Shown: positions 20,403 through 35,676, counted from the first letter of the stretch. The stretch: 64,000 nucleotides of DNA from Isoperla grammatica (GCA_945910005.1 OX246743.1:8922736-8986735); one strand, 5' to 3'. The notes: a model not told the origin generated them from the letters alone. Program-made: numbers and translations.

Positions 20403-23400
20403 CGCAAGTATGAAGGTGTGACGAGAGCCACATTGGGGAGATTGTAAGGCGCTTGGATTGCAAAGAGGGCCGCAAGAATGGCAGAGTGGCGAGAGCCCAC
20501 ATCGGGGAGATTGTTAGGCGTTTTGATTGCAAAGAGGGCCGCAAGTATGGCGGTGTGACGAGAGCCACATTGGGGAGATTGCAAGGCGCTTGGATTGCAA
20601 AGAGGGCCGCAAGTATGACGGAGTGACGAGAGCCACATTGGGGAGATTGCAAGGCGCTTGGATTGCAAAGAGGGCCGCAAGTATGACGGAGTGACGATAG
20701 CCACATTGGAGAGATTGTTACGCGCTTAGATTGCAAAGAGGGCCGCAAGTATGACGGAGTGACGAGAGCCACATTGGGGAGTTTGTAAGGCGCTTGGATT
20801 GCAAAGAGGGCCGCAAGTATGACGGAGTGACGAGAGCCACATTGGGGAGTTTGTAAGGCGCTTGGATTGCAAAGAGGGCCGCAGGTATGGTGGAGTGACG
20901 AGAGCCACATTGGGGAGATTGTTAGGCGCTTGGATTGCAAAGAGGGCCGCAAGTATGATGGAGTGGCGAGAGCAACACTGGGGAGATTGTTAGACGCTTG
21001 GATTGAAAAGAGGGCCGCAAGTATGACGGAGTGGTTAGAGCCCCACTGGGGAGATTGTTAGGCGCTTGGATTGCAAAGAGGGCCGCAAGTATAGCGAAGT
21101 GGCGAGAGCCACATTAGGGAGATGTTAGGCACTTGGATTGCAAAGAGGGCCGCAAGTATGGTGGAGTGGTGAGAGCCACATTGGGGAGATTGTTAGGCGC
21201 TTGGATTGCAAAGAGGGCCGCAAGTATGACGGAGTGGCGAGAGACACATTGGGGAGTTTGTAAGGCGCTTGGATTGCAAAGAGGGCCGCAAGTATGACGA
21301 AGTGACGAGAGCCACATTGGAGTGTTTGTAAGGCGCTTGGATTGCAAAGAGGGCCGCAGGTATGGTGGAGTGACGAGAGCCACATTGGGGAGATTTTAAG
21401 GCGCTTGGATTGCAAAGAGGGCCGCAAGTATGACGGAGTGGCGAGAGCAACACTGGGGAGATTGTTAGACGCTTGGATTGAAAAGAGGGCCGCAAGTATG
21501 ACGGAGTGGTAAGAGCCCCACTGGGGAGATTGTTAGGCGGTTTGATTGCAAAGAGGGCCGCAAGTATGACAATATGGCGAGAGCCGCATCGGGGAGATAA
21601 TTAGGCGCTCTGATTGCAAAGAGGGCCGCAAGTAGTGTGGAGTGAATAGAGACACATTGGGGAGATTGTTAGGCGCTTGGATTGCAAAAGAGGGCCGCGA
21701 GTATGGCGGAGTGGCGAGAGCCACATTGGGGAGATGTTAGGCACTTGGATTGCAAAGAGGGCCGCAAGTATGGTGGAGTGCCGAGAGCCACATTGGGGAG
21801 ATTGTTAGGCGTTTTGATTGCAAAGAGGGCCGCAAGTATGGTGGAGTGACGAGAGCCATATTGGGGAGATTGTAAGGCGCTTGGATTGCAAAGAGGGCCG
21901 CAAGTATGGCGGAGTGGCGAGAGTGACATTGGGGAGATGTTAGTAACTTGGATTGCAAAGAGGGCCGCAAGTATGGTGGAGTGCCGAGAGCCACTTTGGG
22001 GAGATTGTTAGGCGTCTTGATTGCAAAGAGGGCCGCACGTATGGTGGAGTGACGAGAGCCATATTGGGGAGATTGTAAGGCGCTTGGATTGCAAAGAGGG
22101 CCGCAAGTATGGTGGAGTGCCGAGAGCCACATTATAGAGATTGTAAGGCGATTGTAAGGCGCTCTCAATTGCAAAGAGGGCCGCGAGTATGGCGGTGTGA
22201 CGAGAGCCACATTGGGGAGATTGTAAGGCGCTTGGATTGCAAAGAGGGCCGCAAGAGTGACGGAGTGAAAGTGCCACCTTGGGGAGATTGTGAGGCTCTT
22301 GGATTTCAAAGAGGGCCGCAAGTATGACCGAGTGACGAGAGCCACATTGGGGAGATTGTTAGGCGCTTGGATTGCAAAGAGGGCCGCAAGTCTAACGAAA
22401 TGACGAGAGCAACATTAGGGAGATTGTAAAGCGCTTGGATTGCAAAGAGGGCCGCAAGTATGGCGGTGTGACGAGAGCCACATTGGGGAGATTGTAAGGC
22501 GCTTGGATTGCAAAGAGGGCCGCAAGTATGACCGAGTGACGAGAGCCACATTGGGGAGATTGTTAGGCGCTTGGATGGCAAAGAGGGCCGCAAGTATGGT
22601 AAAGTGATGAGAGCCACATTGGGGAGATTGTTAGGCGCTTGGATTGCAAAGTGGGCCGCAAGTATGACGGGGTGACGAGAGCCACATTGGGGAGTTTGTT
22701 AGGCGCTTGGATTGCAAAGAGGGCCGCAAGTATGACGGAGTGACGAGAGCCACATTGGGGAGTTTGTAAGGCGCTTGGATTGCAAAGAGGGCCGCAAGTA
22801 TGACGGAGTGGCGAGAGCCACATTGGGGAGATGTAAGGCACTTGCATTGCAAAGAGGGCCGCAAGTATGGGGAGTGCCGAGAGCCACATTGGGGAGATGT
22901 TAGGCACTTGGATTGCAAAGAGGGCCGCAAGTATGACGGAGTGACGAGAGCCACATTGGGGAGTTTGTTAGGCGCTTGGATTGCAAAGAGGGCCGCAAGT
23001 ATAGTGGAGTGACGAGAGCCACATTGGGGAGATTGTTAGACGCTTGGATTGAAAAGAGGGCCGCAAGTATGACGGAGTGGTGAGAGCCCCACTGGGGAGA
23101 TTGTTATGCGCTTGGATTGCAAAGAGGGCCGCAAGTATGGCGAAGTGGCGAGAGCCACATTAGGGAGATGTTAGGCACTTGGATTGCAAAGAGGGCTGCA
23201 AGTATGGTGGAGTGGTGAGAGCCACATTGGGGAGATTGTTAGGCGCTTGGATTGCAAAGAGGGCCGCAAGTATGACGGAGTGACGAGAGACACATTGGGG
23301 AGTTTGTAAGGCGCTTGGATTGCAAAGAGGGCCGCAAGTATGACGGAGTGACGAGAGCCACATTGGGGAGTTTGTAAGGCGCTTGGATTGCAAAGAGGGC

Positions 23401-26400
23401 CGCAGGTATGGTGGAGTGACGAGAGCCACATTGGGGAGATTGTTAGGCGCTTGCATTGCAAAGAGGGCCGCAAGTATGACGGAGTGGCGAGAGCAACACT
23501 GGGGAGATTGTTAGACGCTTGGATTGAAAAGAGGGCCGCAAGTATGACGGAGTGGTGAGAGCCCCACTGGGGAGATTGTTAGGCGCTTTGATTGCAAAGA
23601 GGGCCGCAAGTATGACGGAGTGGCGAGAGCCGCATCGGGGAGATAATTAGGCGCTCTGATTGCAAAGAGGGCCGCAAGTATTGTGGAGTGAATAGAGACA
23701 CATTGGGGAGATTGTTAGGCGCTTGGATTGCAAAAGAGGGCCGCGAGTATGGCGGAGTGGCGAGAGCCACATTGGGGAGATGTTAGGCACTTGGATTGCA
23801 AAGAGGGCCGCAAGTATGGTGGAGTGCCGAGAGCCACATTGGGGAGATTGTTAGGCGTTTTGATTGCAAAGAGGGCCGCAAGTATGGTGGAGTGACGAGA
23901 GCCATATTGGGGAGATTGTAAGGCGCTTGGATTGCAAAGAGGGCCGCAAGTATGGCGGAGTGGCGAGAGCCACATTGGGGAGATGTAAGGCACTTGGATT
24001 GCAAAGAGGGCCGCAAGTATGACGGAGTGGCGAGAGCCAAATTATGGAGATTGTTAGGCGCTTACATTACAGAGAGGGCCACAAGTATGGCGGAGTGGCG
24101 AGAGGCACATAAGGGAGAAATGAGGCACTTCGATTGCAAAGAGGGCCGCAAGTATGGTGGAGTGACGAGAGCCACATTGGGGAGATTGTTAGGCGCTTGG
24201 ATTGCAAATAGGGCCGCAAGTTTAACGGTGTGACGAGAGCCCACATCGGGGAGATTGTTAGGCGTTTTGATTGCAAAGAGGGCCGCAAGTATGGCGGTGT
24301 GACGAGAGCCACATTGGGGAGATTGCAAGGCGCTTGGATTGCAAAGAGGGCCGCAAGTATGACGGAGTTACGAGAGCCACATTGGGGAGATTGTTAGACG
24401 CTTGGATTGAAAAGAGGGCCGCAAGTATGACGGAGTGGTGAGAGCCCCACTGGGGAGATTGTTAGGCGCTTGGATTGCAAAGAGAGCCGCAAGTATGGCG
24501 AAGTGGCGAGAGCCACATTGGGGAGATGTTAGGCACTTGGATTGCAAAGAGGGCCGCAAGTATGGTGGAGTGCCGAGAGCCACATTGGGGAGATTGTTAG
24601 GCGTTTTGATTACAAAGAGGGCCGCAAGTATGGTGGAGTGACGAGAGCCATATTGGGGAGATTGTAAGGCGCTTGGATTGCAAAGAGGGCCGCAAGTATG
24701 GCGGAGTGGCGAGAGCCACATTGGGGAGATGTTAGGCACTTGGATTGCAAAGAGGGCCGCAAGTATGGTGGAGTGCCAAGAGCCACATTGGGGAGATTGT
24801 TAGGCGCTTGGATTGCAAAGATGGCCGCAAGTCTAACGAAATGACGAGAGCAACACTAGGCAGATTGTAAAGCGCTTGGATTGCAAAGAGGGCCGCAAGT
24901 ATGGCGGTGTGACGAGAGCCACATTGGGGAGATTGTAAGGCGCTTGGATTGCAAAGAGGGCCGCAAGTATGACCGAGTTACGAGAGCCCCATTGGGGAGA
25001 TTGTTAGGCGCTTGGATGGCAAAGAGGGCCGCAAGTATGGTAAAGTGATGAGAGCCACATTGGGGAGATTGTTAGGCGCTTGGATTGCAAAGAGGGCCGC
25101 AAGTATGAAGGGGTGACGAAGGCCACATTGGGGAGTTTGTAAGGCGCTTGGATTGCAAAGAGGGCCGCAAGTATGACGGAGTGACGAAAGCCACATTGGG
25201 GAGTTTGTAAGGCGCTTGGATTGCAAAGAGGGCCGCAAGTATGACGGAGTGGCGAGAGCCACATTAAGGAGATGTTATGCACTTGGATTGCAAAGAGGGC
25301 CGCAAGTATGGGGGAGTTGAGAGAGCCACATTTGGGAGATGTTAGGCACTTGGATTGCAACGAGGGCCGCAAGTATGACGGAGTGACGAGAGCCACATTG
25401 GGGAGTTTGTTAGGCGCTTAAATTGCAAAGAGGGCCGCAAGTATGGTGGAGTGACGAGAGCCACATTGGGGAGATTGTTAGGCGCTTGGATTGCAAAGAG
25501 GGCCGCAAGTATGACGGAGTGGCGAGAGCCGCATCGGGGAGATAATGAGGCGCTCTGATTGCAAAGAGGGCCGCAAGTATGGTGGAGTGACGAGAGAGAC
25601 ATTGGGGAGATTGTTAGGCGCTTGGATTGCAAAAGAGGGCCGCAAGTATGGCGGAGTGGCGAGAGCCACATTGGGGAGATTTAAGGCACTTGGATTGTAA
25701 AGAGGGCCGCAAGTATGATCGAGTGACGAGAGCCACATTGGGGAGATTGTTAGGCGCTTGGATTGCAAAGAGGGCCGCAAGTATGACGGGGTGACGAGAG
25801 CCACATTGGGGAGTTTGTTAGGCGCTTGGATTGCAAACAGGGCCGCAAGTATGACGGAGTGACGAGAGCCACATTGGGGAGTTTGTAAGGCGCTTGGATT
25901 GCAAAGAGGGCCGCAAGTATGACGGAGTGGCGAGAGCCACATTGGGGAGATGTTAGGCACTTGGATTGCAAAGAGGGCCGCAAGTATGGGGGAGTGCCGA
26001 GAGCCACATTGGGGAGATGTTAGGCACTTGGATTGCAAAGAGGGCCGCAACTATGACGGAGTGACGAGAGCCACATTGGGGAGTTTGTTAGGCGCTTGGA
26101 TTGCAAAGAGGGCCGCAAGTATAGTGGAGTGACGAAAGCCACATTGGGGAGATTGTTAGGCGCTTGGATTGCAAAGAGGGCCGCAAGTATGACGGAGTGG
26201 CGAGAGCCACATTAGGGAGATTGTTAGGCGCTTGGATAACAAAGAGGGCCGCAAGTATGGCGGAGTGGCGAGAGCCACATAAGGAAGAAATGAGGCACTT
26301 CGATTGCAAAGAGGGCCGCAAGTATGGTGGAGTGACGAGAGCCACATTGGGGAGATTTTTAGGCGCTTGGATTGCAAATAGGGCCGCAAGTTTAACGGTG

Positions 26401-29400
26401 TGACGAGAGCCCACATCGGGGAGATTGTTAGGCGTTTTGATTGCAAAGAGGGCCGCAAGTATGGCGGTGTGACGAGAGCCACATTGGGGAGATTGCAAGG
26501 CGCTTGGATTGCAAAGAGGGCCGCAAGTATGACGGAGTGACGAGAGCCACATGGGGGAGATTGTTAGACGCTTGGATTGAAAAGAGGGCCGCAAGTATGG
26601 CGAAGTGGCGAGAGCCACATTAGGGAGATTTTAGGCACTTGGATTGCAAAGAGGGCTGCAAGTATGGTGGAGTGGTGAGAGCCACATAGGGGAGATTGTT
26701 AGGCGCTTGGATTGCAAAGAGGGCCGCAAGTATGACGGAGTGACGAGAGACACATTGGGGAGTTTGTAAGGCGCTTGGATTGCAAAGAGGGCCGCAAGTA
26801 TGACGGAGTGACGAGAGCCACATTGGGGAGTTTGTAAGGCGCTTGGATTACAAAGAGGGCCGCAGGTATGGTGGAGTGACGAGAGCCACATTGGGGAGAT
26901 TGTTAGGCGCTTGGATTTCAAAGAGGGCCGCAAGTATGACGGAGTAGCGAGAGCAACACTGGGGAGATTGTTAGACGCTTGGATTGAAAAGAGGGCCGCA
27001 AGTATGACGGAGTGGTGAGAGCCCCACTGGGGAGATTGTTGGGCGCTTTGATTGCAAAGAGGGCCGCAAGTATGACGGAGTGGCGAGAGCCGCATCGGGG
27101 AGATAATTAGGCGCTCTGATTGCAAAGAGGGCCGCAAGTATTGTGGAGTGAATAGAGACACATTGGGGAGATTGTTAGGCGCTTGGATTGCAAAAGAGGG
27201 CCGCGAGTATGGCGGAGTGGCGAGAGCCACATTGGGGAGATGTTAGGCACTTGGATTGCAAAGAGGGCCGCAAGTATGGTGGAGTGCCGAGAGCCACATT
27301 GGGGAGATTGTTAGGCGTTTTGATTGCAAAGAGGGCCGCAAGTATGGTGGAGTGACGAGAGCCATATTGGGGAGATTGTAAGGCGCTTGGATTGGAAGAC
27401 GGCCGCAAGTATGGCGGAGTGGCAAGAGCCACATTGGGGAGATGTAAGGCACTTGGATTGCAAAGAGGGCCGCAAGTATGGTGGAGTGCCAAGAGCCACA
27501 TTGGGGAGATTGTTAGGCGTCTTGATTGCAAAGAGGGCCGCACGTATGGTGGAGTGACGAGAGCCACATTAGAGATTGTAAGGCGCTTGGATTGCAAAGA
27601 GGGCCGCAAGTATGGCGGTGTGACGAGAGCCACATTGAGGAGATTGTAAGGCGCTTGGATTTCAAAGAGGGCCGCAAGTATGACCGAGTGACGAGAGCCA
27701 CATTGGGGAGATTATCAGGCGCTTGAATTGCAAAGAGGGCCGCAAGTATGACGGTGTGACGAGAGCCACATTGGGGAGATTGTTAGGCGCTTGGATTGCA
27801 TAGAGGGCCGCAAGTATGGTAGAGTGACGAGAGCCACATTGGGGAGATTGTTAGGCGCTTGGATTGCAAAGAGGGCCGCAAGTATGACGGAGTGGCGAGA
27901 GCCACATTAGGGAGATTGTTAGGTGCTTGGATTGCAAAGAGGGCCGCGAGTATGGCGGTGTGACGAGAGCCACATTTGGGAGATTGTAAGGCGCTAGGAT
28001 TGCAAAGAGGGCCGCAAGTATGACGGAGTGACGAGAGCTACATTGGAGAGATTGTTAGGCGCTTGGATTGCAAAGAGGGCCGCAAGAGTGACGGAGTGAA
28101 AGTGCCACAATGGGGAGATTGTAAAGCGATTGTTAGGCGCTCTGATTGCAAAGAGGGCCGCAAGTATGGTGGTGTGACGAGAGCCTCATTGGAGAGATGG
28201 TAAGGCGCTTGGATTGCAAAGAGGGCCGCAAGTATGACGGAGTGACGAGAGCCACATTGGAGAGATTGTTAGGCGCTTGGATTGCAAAGAGGGCCGCAAG
28301 AGTGACGGAGTGAAAGTGCCACATTGGGGTGATTGTAAGGCGATTGTTAGGCGCTCTGATTGGAAAGAGGGCCGCAAGTATGGCGGTGTGACGAGAGCCA
28401 CATTGGAGAGATTGTAAGGCGCTTGGATTGCAAAGAGGGCCGCAAGTATGGCGGAGTGACGAGAGCCACATTGGAGAGATTGTAAGGCGCTTGGATTGCA
28501 AAGAGGGCCGCAAGTATGACCGAGTGACGGGAGCCACATTGGGGAGATTGTTAGGCGCTTGGATCGCAAAGAGGGCCGCAAGTATGGCGGAGTGGCGAGA
28601 GCCACATTAGGGAGATGTTAGGCACTTGGATTGCAAAGAGGGCCGCAAGTATGGTGGAGTGACGAGAGTCACATTGGGGCGATTGTTAGACGCTTGGATT
28701 AAAAAGAGGGCCGCAAGAATGGCGAAGTGGCGAGATTGTTAGGCGCTTGGATTACAAAGAGGGCCGCAAGTATGACGGAGTGCCGAGAGCCACATTGGGG
28801 AGATGCTATGCGTTTTGATTGCAAAGAGGGCCGCAAGTATGACGGAGTGACGAGAGCCACATTGGGGAGTTTGCTAGGCGCTTGGATTGCAAAGAGGGCC
28901 GCAAGTATGACGGAGTGACGAGAGCCACATTGGGGAGTTTGTTAGGCGCTTGGATTGCAAAGAGGGCCGCAAGTATAGTGGAGTGACGAGAGCCACATTG
29001 GGGAGATTGTTAGACGCTTGGATTGAAAAGAGGGCCGCAAGTATGACGGAGTGGTGAGAGCCCCACTGGGGAGATTGTTAGGCGCTTGGATTGCAAAGAG
29101 GGCCGCAAGTATGGCGAAGTGGCGAGAGCCACATTAGGGAGATGTTAGGCACTTGGATTGCAAAGAGGGCTGCAAGTATGGTGGAGTGGTGAGAGCCACA
29201 TTGGGGAGATTGTTAGGCGCTTGGATTGCAAAGAGGGCCGCAAGTATGACGGAGTGACGAGAGACACATTGGGGAGTTTGTAAGGCGCTTGGATTGCAAA
29301 GAGGGCCGCAAGTATGACGGAGTGACGAGAGCCACATTGGGGAGTTTGTAAGGCGCTTGGATTGCAAAGAGGGCCGCAGGTATGGTGGAGTGACGAGAGC

Positions 29401-32400
29401 CACATTGGGGAGATTGTTAGGCGCTTGCATTGCAAAGAGGGCCGCAAGTATGACGGAGTGGCGAGAGCAACACTGGGGAGATTGTTAGACGCTTGGATTG
29501 AAAAGAGGGCCGCAAGTATGACGGAGTGGTGAGAGCCCCACTGGGGAGATTGTTAGGCGCTTTGATTGCAAAGAGGGCCGCAAGTATGACGGAGTGGCGA
29601 GAGCCGCATCGGGGAGATAATTAGGCGCTCTGATTGCAAAGAGGGCCGCAAGTATTGTGGAGTGAATAGAGACACATTGGGGAGATTGTTAGGCGCTTGG
29701 ATTGCAAAAGAGGGCCGCGAGTATGGCGGAGTGGCGAGAGCCACATTGGGGAGATGTTAGGCACTTGGATTGCAAAGAGGGCCGCAAGTATGGTGGAGTG
29801 CCGAGAGCCACATTGGAGAGATTGTTAGGCGTTTTGATTGCAAAGAGGGCCGCAAGTATGGTGGAGTGACGAGAGCCATATTGGGGAGATTGTAAGGCGC
29901 TTGGATTGCAAAGAGGGCCGCAAGTATGGCGGTGTGGCGAGAGCCACATTGGGGAGATGTAAGGCACTTGGATTGCAAAGAGGGCCGCAAGTATGACGGA
30001 GTAGCGAGAGCCAAATTATGGAGATTGTTAGGCGCTTGGATTACAAAGAGGGCCGCAAGTATGGCGGAGTGGCGGGAGCCACATAAGGGAGAAATGAGGC
30101 ACTTCGATTGCAAAGAGGGCCGCAATTATGGTGGAGTGACGAGAGCCACATTGGGGAGATTGTTAGGCGCTTGGATTGCAAATAGGGCCGCAAGTTTAAC
30201 GGTGTGACGAGAGCCCACATCGGGGAGATTGTCAGACGTTTTGATTGCAAAGAGGGCCGCAAGTATGGCGGTGTGACGAGAGCCACATTGGGGAGATTGC
30301 AAGGCGCTTGGATTGCAAAGAGGGCCGCAAGTATGACGGAGTTACGAGAGCCACATTGGGGAGATTGTTAGACGCTTGGATTGAAAAGAGGGCCGCAAGT
30401 ATGACGGGGTGACGAAGGCCAAATTGGGGAGTTTGTTAGGCGCTTGGATTGCAAAGAGGGCCGCAAGTATGACGGAGTGACGAAAGCCACATTGGGGAGT
30501 TTGTAAGGCGCTTGGATTGCAAAGAGGGCCGCAAGTATGACGGAGTGGCGAGAGCCACATTGAGGAGATGTTAGGCACTTGGATTGCAAAGAGGGCCGCA
30601 AGTATGGGGGAGTTGAGAGAGCCACATTGGGGAGATGTTAGGCACTTGGATTGCAAAGAGGGCCGCAAGTATGACGGAGTGACGAGAGCCACATTGGGGA
30701 GTTTGTTAGGCGCTTGGATTGCAAAGAGGGCCGCAAGTATGGTGGAGTGACGAGAGCCACATTGGGGAGATTGTTAGGCGCTTGGATTGCAAAGAGGGCC
30801 GCAAGTATGACGGAGTGGCGAGAGCCGCATCGGGGAGATAATGAGGCGCTCTGATTGCAAAGAGGGCCGCAAGTATGGTGGAGTGACGAGAGAGACATTG
30901 GGGAGATTGTTAGGCGCTTGGATTGCAAAAGAGGGCCGCAAGTATGGCGGAGTGGCGAGAGCCACATTGGGGAGATTTAAGGCACTTGGATTGTAAAGAG
31001 GGCCGCAAGTATGATCGAGTGACGAGAGCCACATTGGGGAGATTGTTAGGCGCTTGGATTGCAAAGAGGGCCGCAAGTCTAACGAAATGACGAGAGCAAC
31101 ACTAGGGAGATTGTAAAGCGCTTGGATTGCAAAGAGGGCCGCAAGTATGGCGGTGTGACGAGAGCCACATTGGGGAGATTGTAAGGCGCTTGGATTGCAA
31201 AAGGGGGCCGCAAGTATGACCGAGTGACGAGAGCCACATTGGGGAGATTGTTAGGCGCTTGGATGGCAAAGAGGGCCGCAAGTATGGTAAAGTGATGAGA
31301 GCCACATTGGGGAGATTGTTAGGCGCTTGGATTGCAAAGAGGGCCGCAAGTATGACGGGGTGACGAGAGCCACATTGGGGAGTTTGTTAGGCGCTTGGAT
31401 TGCAAACAGGGCGCAAGTATGACGGAGTGACGAGAGCCACATTGGGGAGTTTGTAAGGCGCTTGGATTGCAAAGAGGGCCGCAAGTATGACGGAGTGGCG
31501 AGAGCCACATTGGGGAGATGTTAGGCACTTGGATTGCAAAGAGGGCCGCAAGTATGGGGGAGTGCCGAGAGCCACATTGGGGAGATGTTAGGCACTTGGA
31601 TTGCAAAGAGGGCCGCAACTATGACGGAGTGACGAGAGCCACATTGGGGAGTTTGTTAGGCGCTTGGATTGCAAAGAGGGCCGCAAGTATAGTGGAGTGA
31701 CGAAAGACACATTGGGGAGATTGTTAGGCGCTTGGATTGCAAAGAGGGCCGCAAGAATGGTGGAGTGGCGAGAGCCACATAAGGGAGAAATGTGGCACTT
31801 CGATTGCAAAGAGGGCCGCAAGTATGGTGGAGTGACGAGAGCCACATTGGGGAGATTTTTAGGCGCTTGGATTGCAAATAGGGCCGCAAGTTTAACGGTG
31901 TGACGAGAGCCCACATCGGGGAGATTGTTAGGCGTTTTGATTGCAAAGAAGGCCGCAAGTATGGCGGTGTGACGAGAGCCACATTGGGGAGATTGCAAGG
32001 CGCTTGGATTGCAAAGAGGGCCGCAAGTATGACGGAGTGACGAGAGCCACATTGGGGAGATTGTTAGACGCTTGGATTGAAAAGAGGGCCGCAAGTATGG
32101 CGAAGTGGCGAGAGCCACATTAGGGAGATGTTAGGCACTTGGATTGCAAAGAGGGCTGCAGTATGGTGGAGTGGTGAGAGCCACATTGGGGAGATTGTTA
32201 GGCGCTTGGATTGCAAAGAGGGCCGCAAGTATGACGGAGTGACGAGAGACACATTGGGGAGTTTGAAAGGCGCTTGGATTGCAAAGAGGGCCGCAAGTAT
32301 GACGGAGTGACGAGAGCCACATTGGGGAGTTTGTAAGGCGCTTGGATTGCAAAGAGGGCCGCAGGTATGGTGGAGTGACGAGAGCCACATTGGGGAGATT

Positions 32401-35400
32401 GTAAGGCGCTTGGATTGCAAAGAGGGCCGCAAGTATGACGGAGTGGCGAGAGCAACACTGGGGAGATTGTTAGACGCTTGGATTGAAAAGAGGGCCGCAA
32501 GTATGACGGAGTGGTGAGAGCCCCACTGGGGAGATTGTTAGGCGCTTTGATTGCAAAGAGGGCCGCAAGTATGACGGAGTGGCGAGAGCCGCATCGGGGA
32601 GATAATTAGGCGCTCTGATTGCAAAGAGGGCCGCAAGTATTGTGGAGTGAATAGAGACACATTGGGGAGATTGTTAGGCGCTTGGATTTGCAAAAGAGGG
32701 CCGCTAATATGGCGGAGTGGCGAGAGCCACATTGGGGAGATGTTAGGCACTTGGATTGCAAAGAGGGCCGCAAGTATTGTGGAGTGCCGAGAGCCACATT
32801 GGGGAGATTGTTAGGCGTTTTGATTGCAAAGAGGGCCGCAAGTATGGTGGAGTGACGAGAGCCATATTGGGGAGATTGTAAGGCGCTTGGATTGGAAGAG
32901 GGCCGCAAGTATGGCGGAGTGGCGAGAGCCACATTGGGGAGATGTTAGGCACTTGGATTGCAAAGAGGGCCGCAAGTATGGTGGAGTGCCAAGAGCCACA
33001 TTGGGGAGATTGTTAGGCGTCTTGATTGCAAAAAGGGCCGCACGTATGGTGGAGTGACGAGAGCCACATTGGGGAGATTGTAAGGCTCTTGGATTGCAAA
33101 GAGGGCCGCAAGTATGGCGGTGTGACGAGAGCCACATTGAGGAGATTGTAAGGCGCTTGGATTTCAAAGAGGGCCGCAAGTATGACCGAGTGACGAGAGC
33201 CACATTGGGGAGATTGTAAGGCGCTTGGATTGCAAAGAAGGCCGCAAGTATGACGGTGTGACGAGAGCCACATTGGGGAGATTGTTAGGCGCTTGGATTG
33301 CATAGAGGGCCGCAAGTATGGTAGAGTGACGAAAGCCACATTGGGGAGATTGTTAGGCGCTTGGATTGCAAAGAGGGCCGCAAGTATGACGGAGTGGCGA
33401 GAGCCACATTAGGGAGATTGTTAGGTGCTTGGATTGCAAAGAGGGCCGCGAGTATGGCGGTGTGACGAGAGCCACATTTGGGAGATTGTAAGGCGCTTGG
33501 ATTGCAAAGAGGGCCGCAAGTATGACGGAGTGACGAGAGCCACATTGGAGAGATTGTTAGGCGCTTGGATTGCAAAGAGGGCCGCAAGAGTGACGGAGTG
33601 AAAGTGCCACATTGGGGAGATTGTAAAGCGATTGTTAGGCGCTCTGATTGCAAAGAGGGCCGCAAGTATGGTGGTGTGACGAGAGCCACATTGGAGAGAT
33701 TGTAAGGCGCTTGGATTGCAAAGAGGGCCGCAAGTATGACGGAGTGACGAGAGCCACATTGGAGAGATTGTTAGGCGCTTGGATTGCAAAGAGGGCCGCA
33801 AGAGTGACGGAGTGAAAGTGCCACATTGGGGTGATTGTAAGGCGATTGTTAGGCGCTCTGATTGCAAAGAGGGCCGCAAGTATGGCGGAGTGACGAGAGC
33901 AACATTGGAGAGATTGTAAGGCGCTTGGATTGCAAAGAGGGCCGCAAGTATGACCGAGTGACGGGTGCCACATTGGGGAGATTGTTAGGCGCTTGGATCG
34001 CAAAGAGGGCCGCAAGTATGGCGGAGTGGCGAGAGCCACATTAGGGAGATGTTAGGCACTTGGATTGCAAAGAGGGCCGCAAGTATGGTGGAGTGACGAG
34101 AGTCACATTGGGGCGATTGTTAGACGCTTGGATTAAAAAGAGGGCCGCAAGAATGGCGAAGTGGCGAGATTGTTAGGCGCTTGGATTACAAAGAGGGCCG
34201 CAAGTATGACGGAGTGCCGAGAGCCACATTGGGGAGATGCTATGCGTTTTGATTGCAAAGAGGGCCGCAAGTATGACGGAGTGACGAGAGCCACATTGGG
34301 GAGTTTGCTAGGCGCTTGGATTGCAAAGAGGGCCGCAAGTATGACGGAGTGACGAGAGCCACATTGGGGAGTTTGTTAGGCGCTTGGATTGCAAAGAGGG
34401 CCGCAAGTATAGTGGAGTGACGAGAGCCACAATGGGGAGATTGTTAGGCGCTTGGATTGCAAAGAGGGCCGCAAGTATGACGGAGTGGCGAGAGCCACAT
34501 TAGGGAGATTGTTAGGCGCTTGGATTACAAAGAGGGCCGCAAGTATGGCGGAGTGGCGAGAGCCACATAAGGGAGAAATGAGGCACTTCGATTGCAAAGA
34601 GGGCCGCAAGTATGGTGGAGTGACGAGAGCCACATTGGGGAGATTGTTAGGCGCTTGGATTGCAAATAGGGCCGCAAGTTTAACGGTGTGACGAGAGCCA
34701 CATTGGGGAGATTGTTAGGCGCTTGGATTGCAAAGAGGGCCGCAAGAATGACAGTGTGACGAGAGCCACATTGGGGAGATTGTTAGGCGCTTGGATTGCA
34801 AATAGGGCCGCAAGTATGACGGAGTGACGAGATCCACATTGAGGAGTTTGTAAGGCGCTTGGATTGCAAAGAGGGCCGCAAGGATGGTGGTGTGACGAGA
34901 GCCACATTGGGGAGATTGTTAGGCGCTTGGATTGCAAAGAGGGCCGCAAGTATGACGGAGTGGCGAGAGCCGCATCGGGGAGATAATGAGGCGCTCTGAT
35001 TGCAAAGAGGGCCGCAAGTATGGTGAAGTGACGAGAGAGACATTGGGGAGATTGTTAGGTGCTTGGATTGCAAAAGAGGGCCGCAAGTATGGCGGAGTGG
35101 CGAGAGCCACATTGGGGAGATTTAAGGCACTTGGATTGTAAAGAGGGCCGCAAGTATGATGGAGTGCCGAGACCCACATTGGGGAGATTGTTAGGCGTTT
35201 TGATTGCAAAGAGGGCCGCAAGTATGGTGGAGTGACGAGAGCCACATTGGGGAGATTGTTAGACGCTTGGATTAAAAAGAGGGCCGCAAGAATGGCGAAG
35301 TGGCGAGATTGTTAGGCGCTTGGATTGCAAAGAGGGCCGCAAGTATGGCGGAGTGACGAGAGCCACATCGGGGAGATTGTTAGGCGCTTGGATTAAAAAG

Positions 35401-35526
35401 AGGGCCGCAAGTATGAAGGTGTGACGAGAGCCACATTGGGGAGATTGTTAGGCGTTTTGATTGCAAAGAGGGCCGCAAGTATGACGGTGTGACGAGAGCC
35501 ACATTGGGGAGATTGTTAGGCGTTTT
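20403..35526 (+). repeat. 68-bp satellite array IV
   Basis: The longest unbroken satellite stretch in the window, about 222 monomers. It contains the segment shared with 54.03-56.17 kb (here 21140-23276), one partial module (about 28.0-29.0 kb), and most of the first copy of the 8,464-bp duplication (from about 29897). Near 27396 and 32894 a monomer has lost bases (GGATTGGAAGA in place of GGATTGCAAAGA). At 31397 a base is missing from GGGCCGC (CAGGGCGCAAG). No gene, RNA gene or foreign insert is visible. Confidence 0.97.
21140..23276 (+). repeat. Higher-order segment shared with 54030-56166
   Basis: Monomer order and rare variants match 54030-56166 at an offset of 32,890 bp, including GATTGCAAAGAGGGCCGCGAG after CTCTCAA (near 22163; CTCTAAA near 55051) and the GCACTTGCATTGC monomer (near 22850 and 55740). 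Part of it (21738-23012) also matches 6237-7511. Long-distance sharing without matching flanks points to repeated exchange or transposition-like copying inside the array. Confidence 0.75.
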
Positions 35527-35676
35527 ATTGTCAAGATAATTAACGCAAAAAAAATTAAAAAAATACAGAAACAAATTTGAACCACACGTTTTTTAGCTAC
35601 GAGCGCTTGAAAAAATAATTTCCCCTTAGTAAACCCTTCTCAACTTTGCTGCTCTGAATATGGAAGAAACAAATCG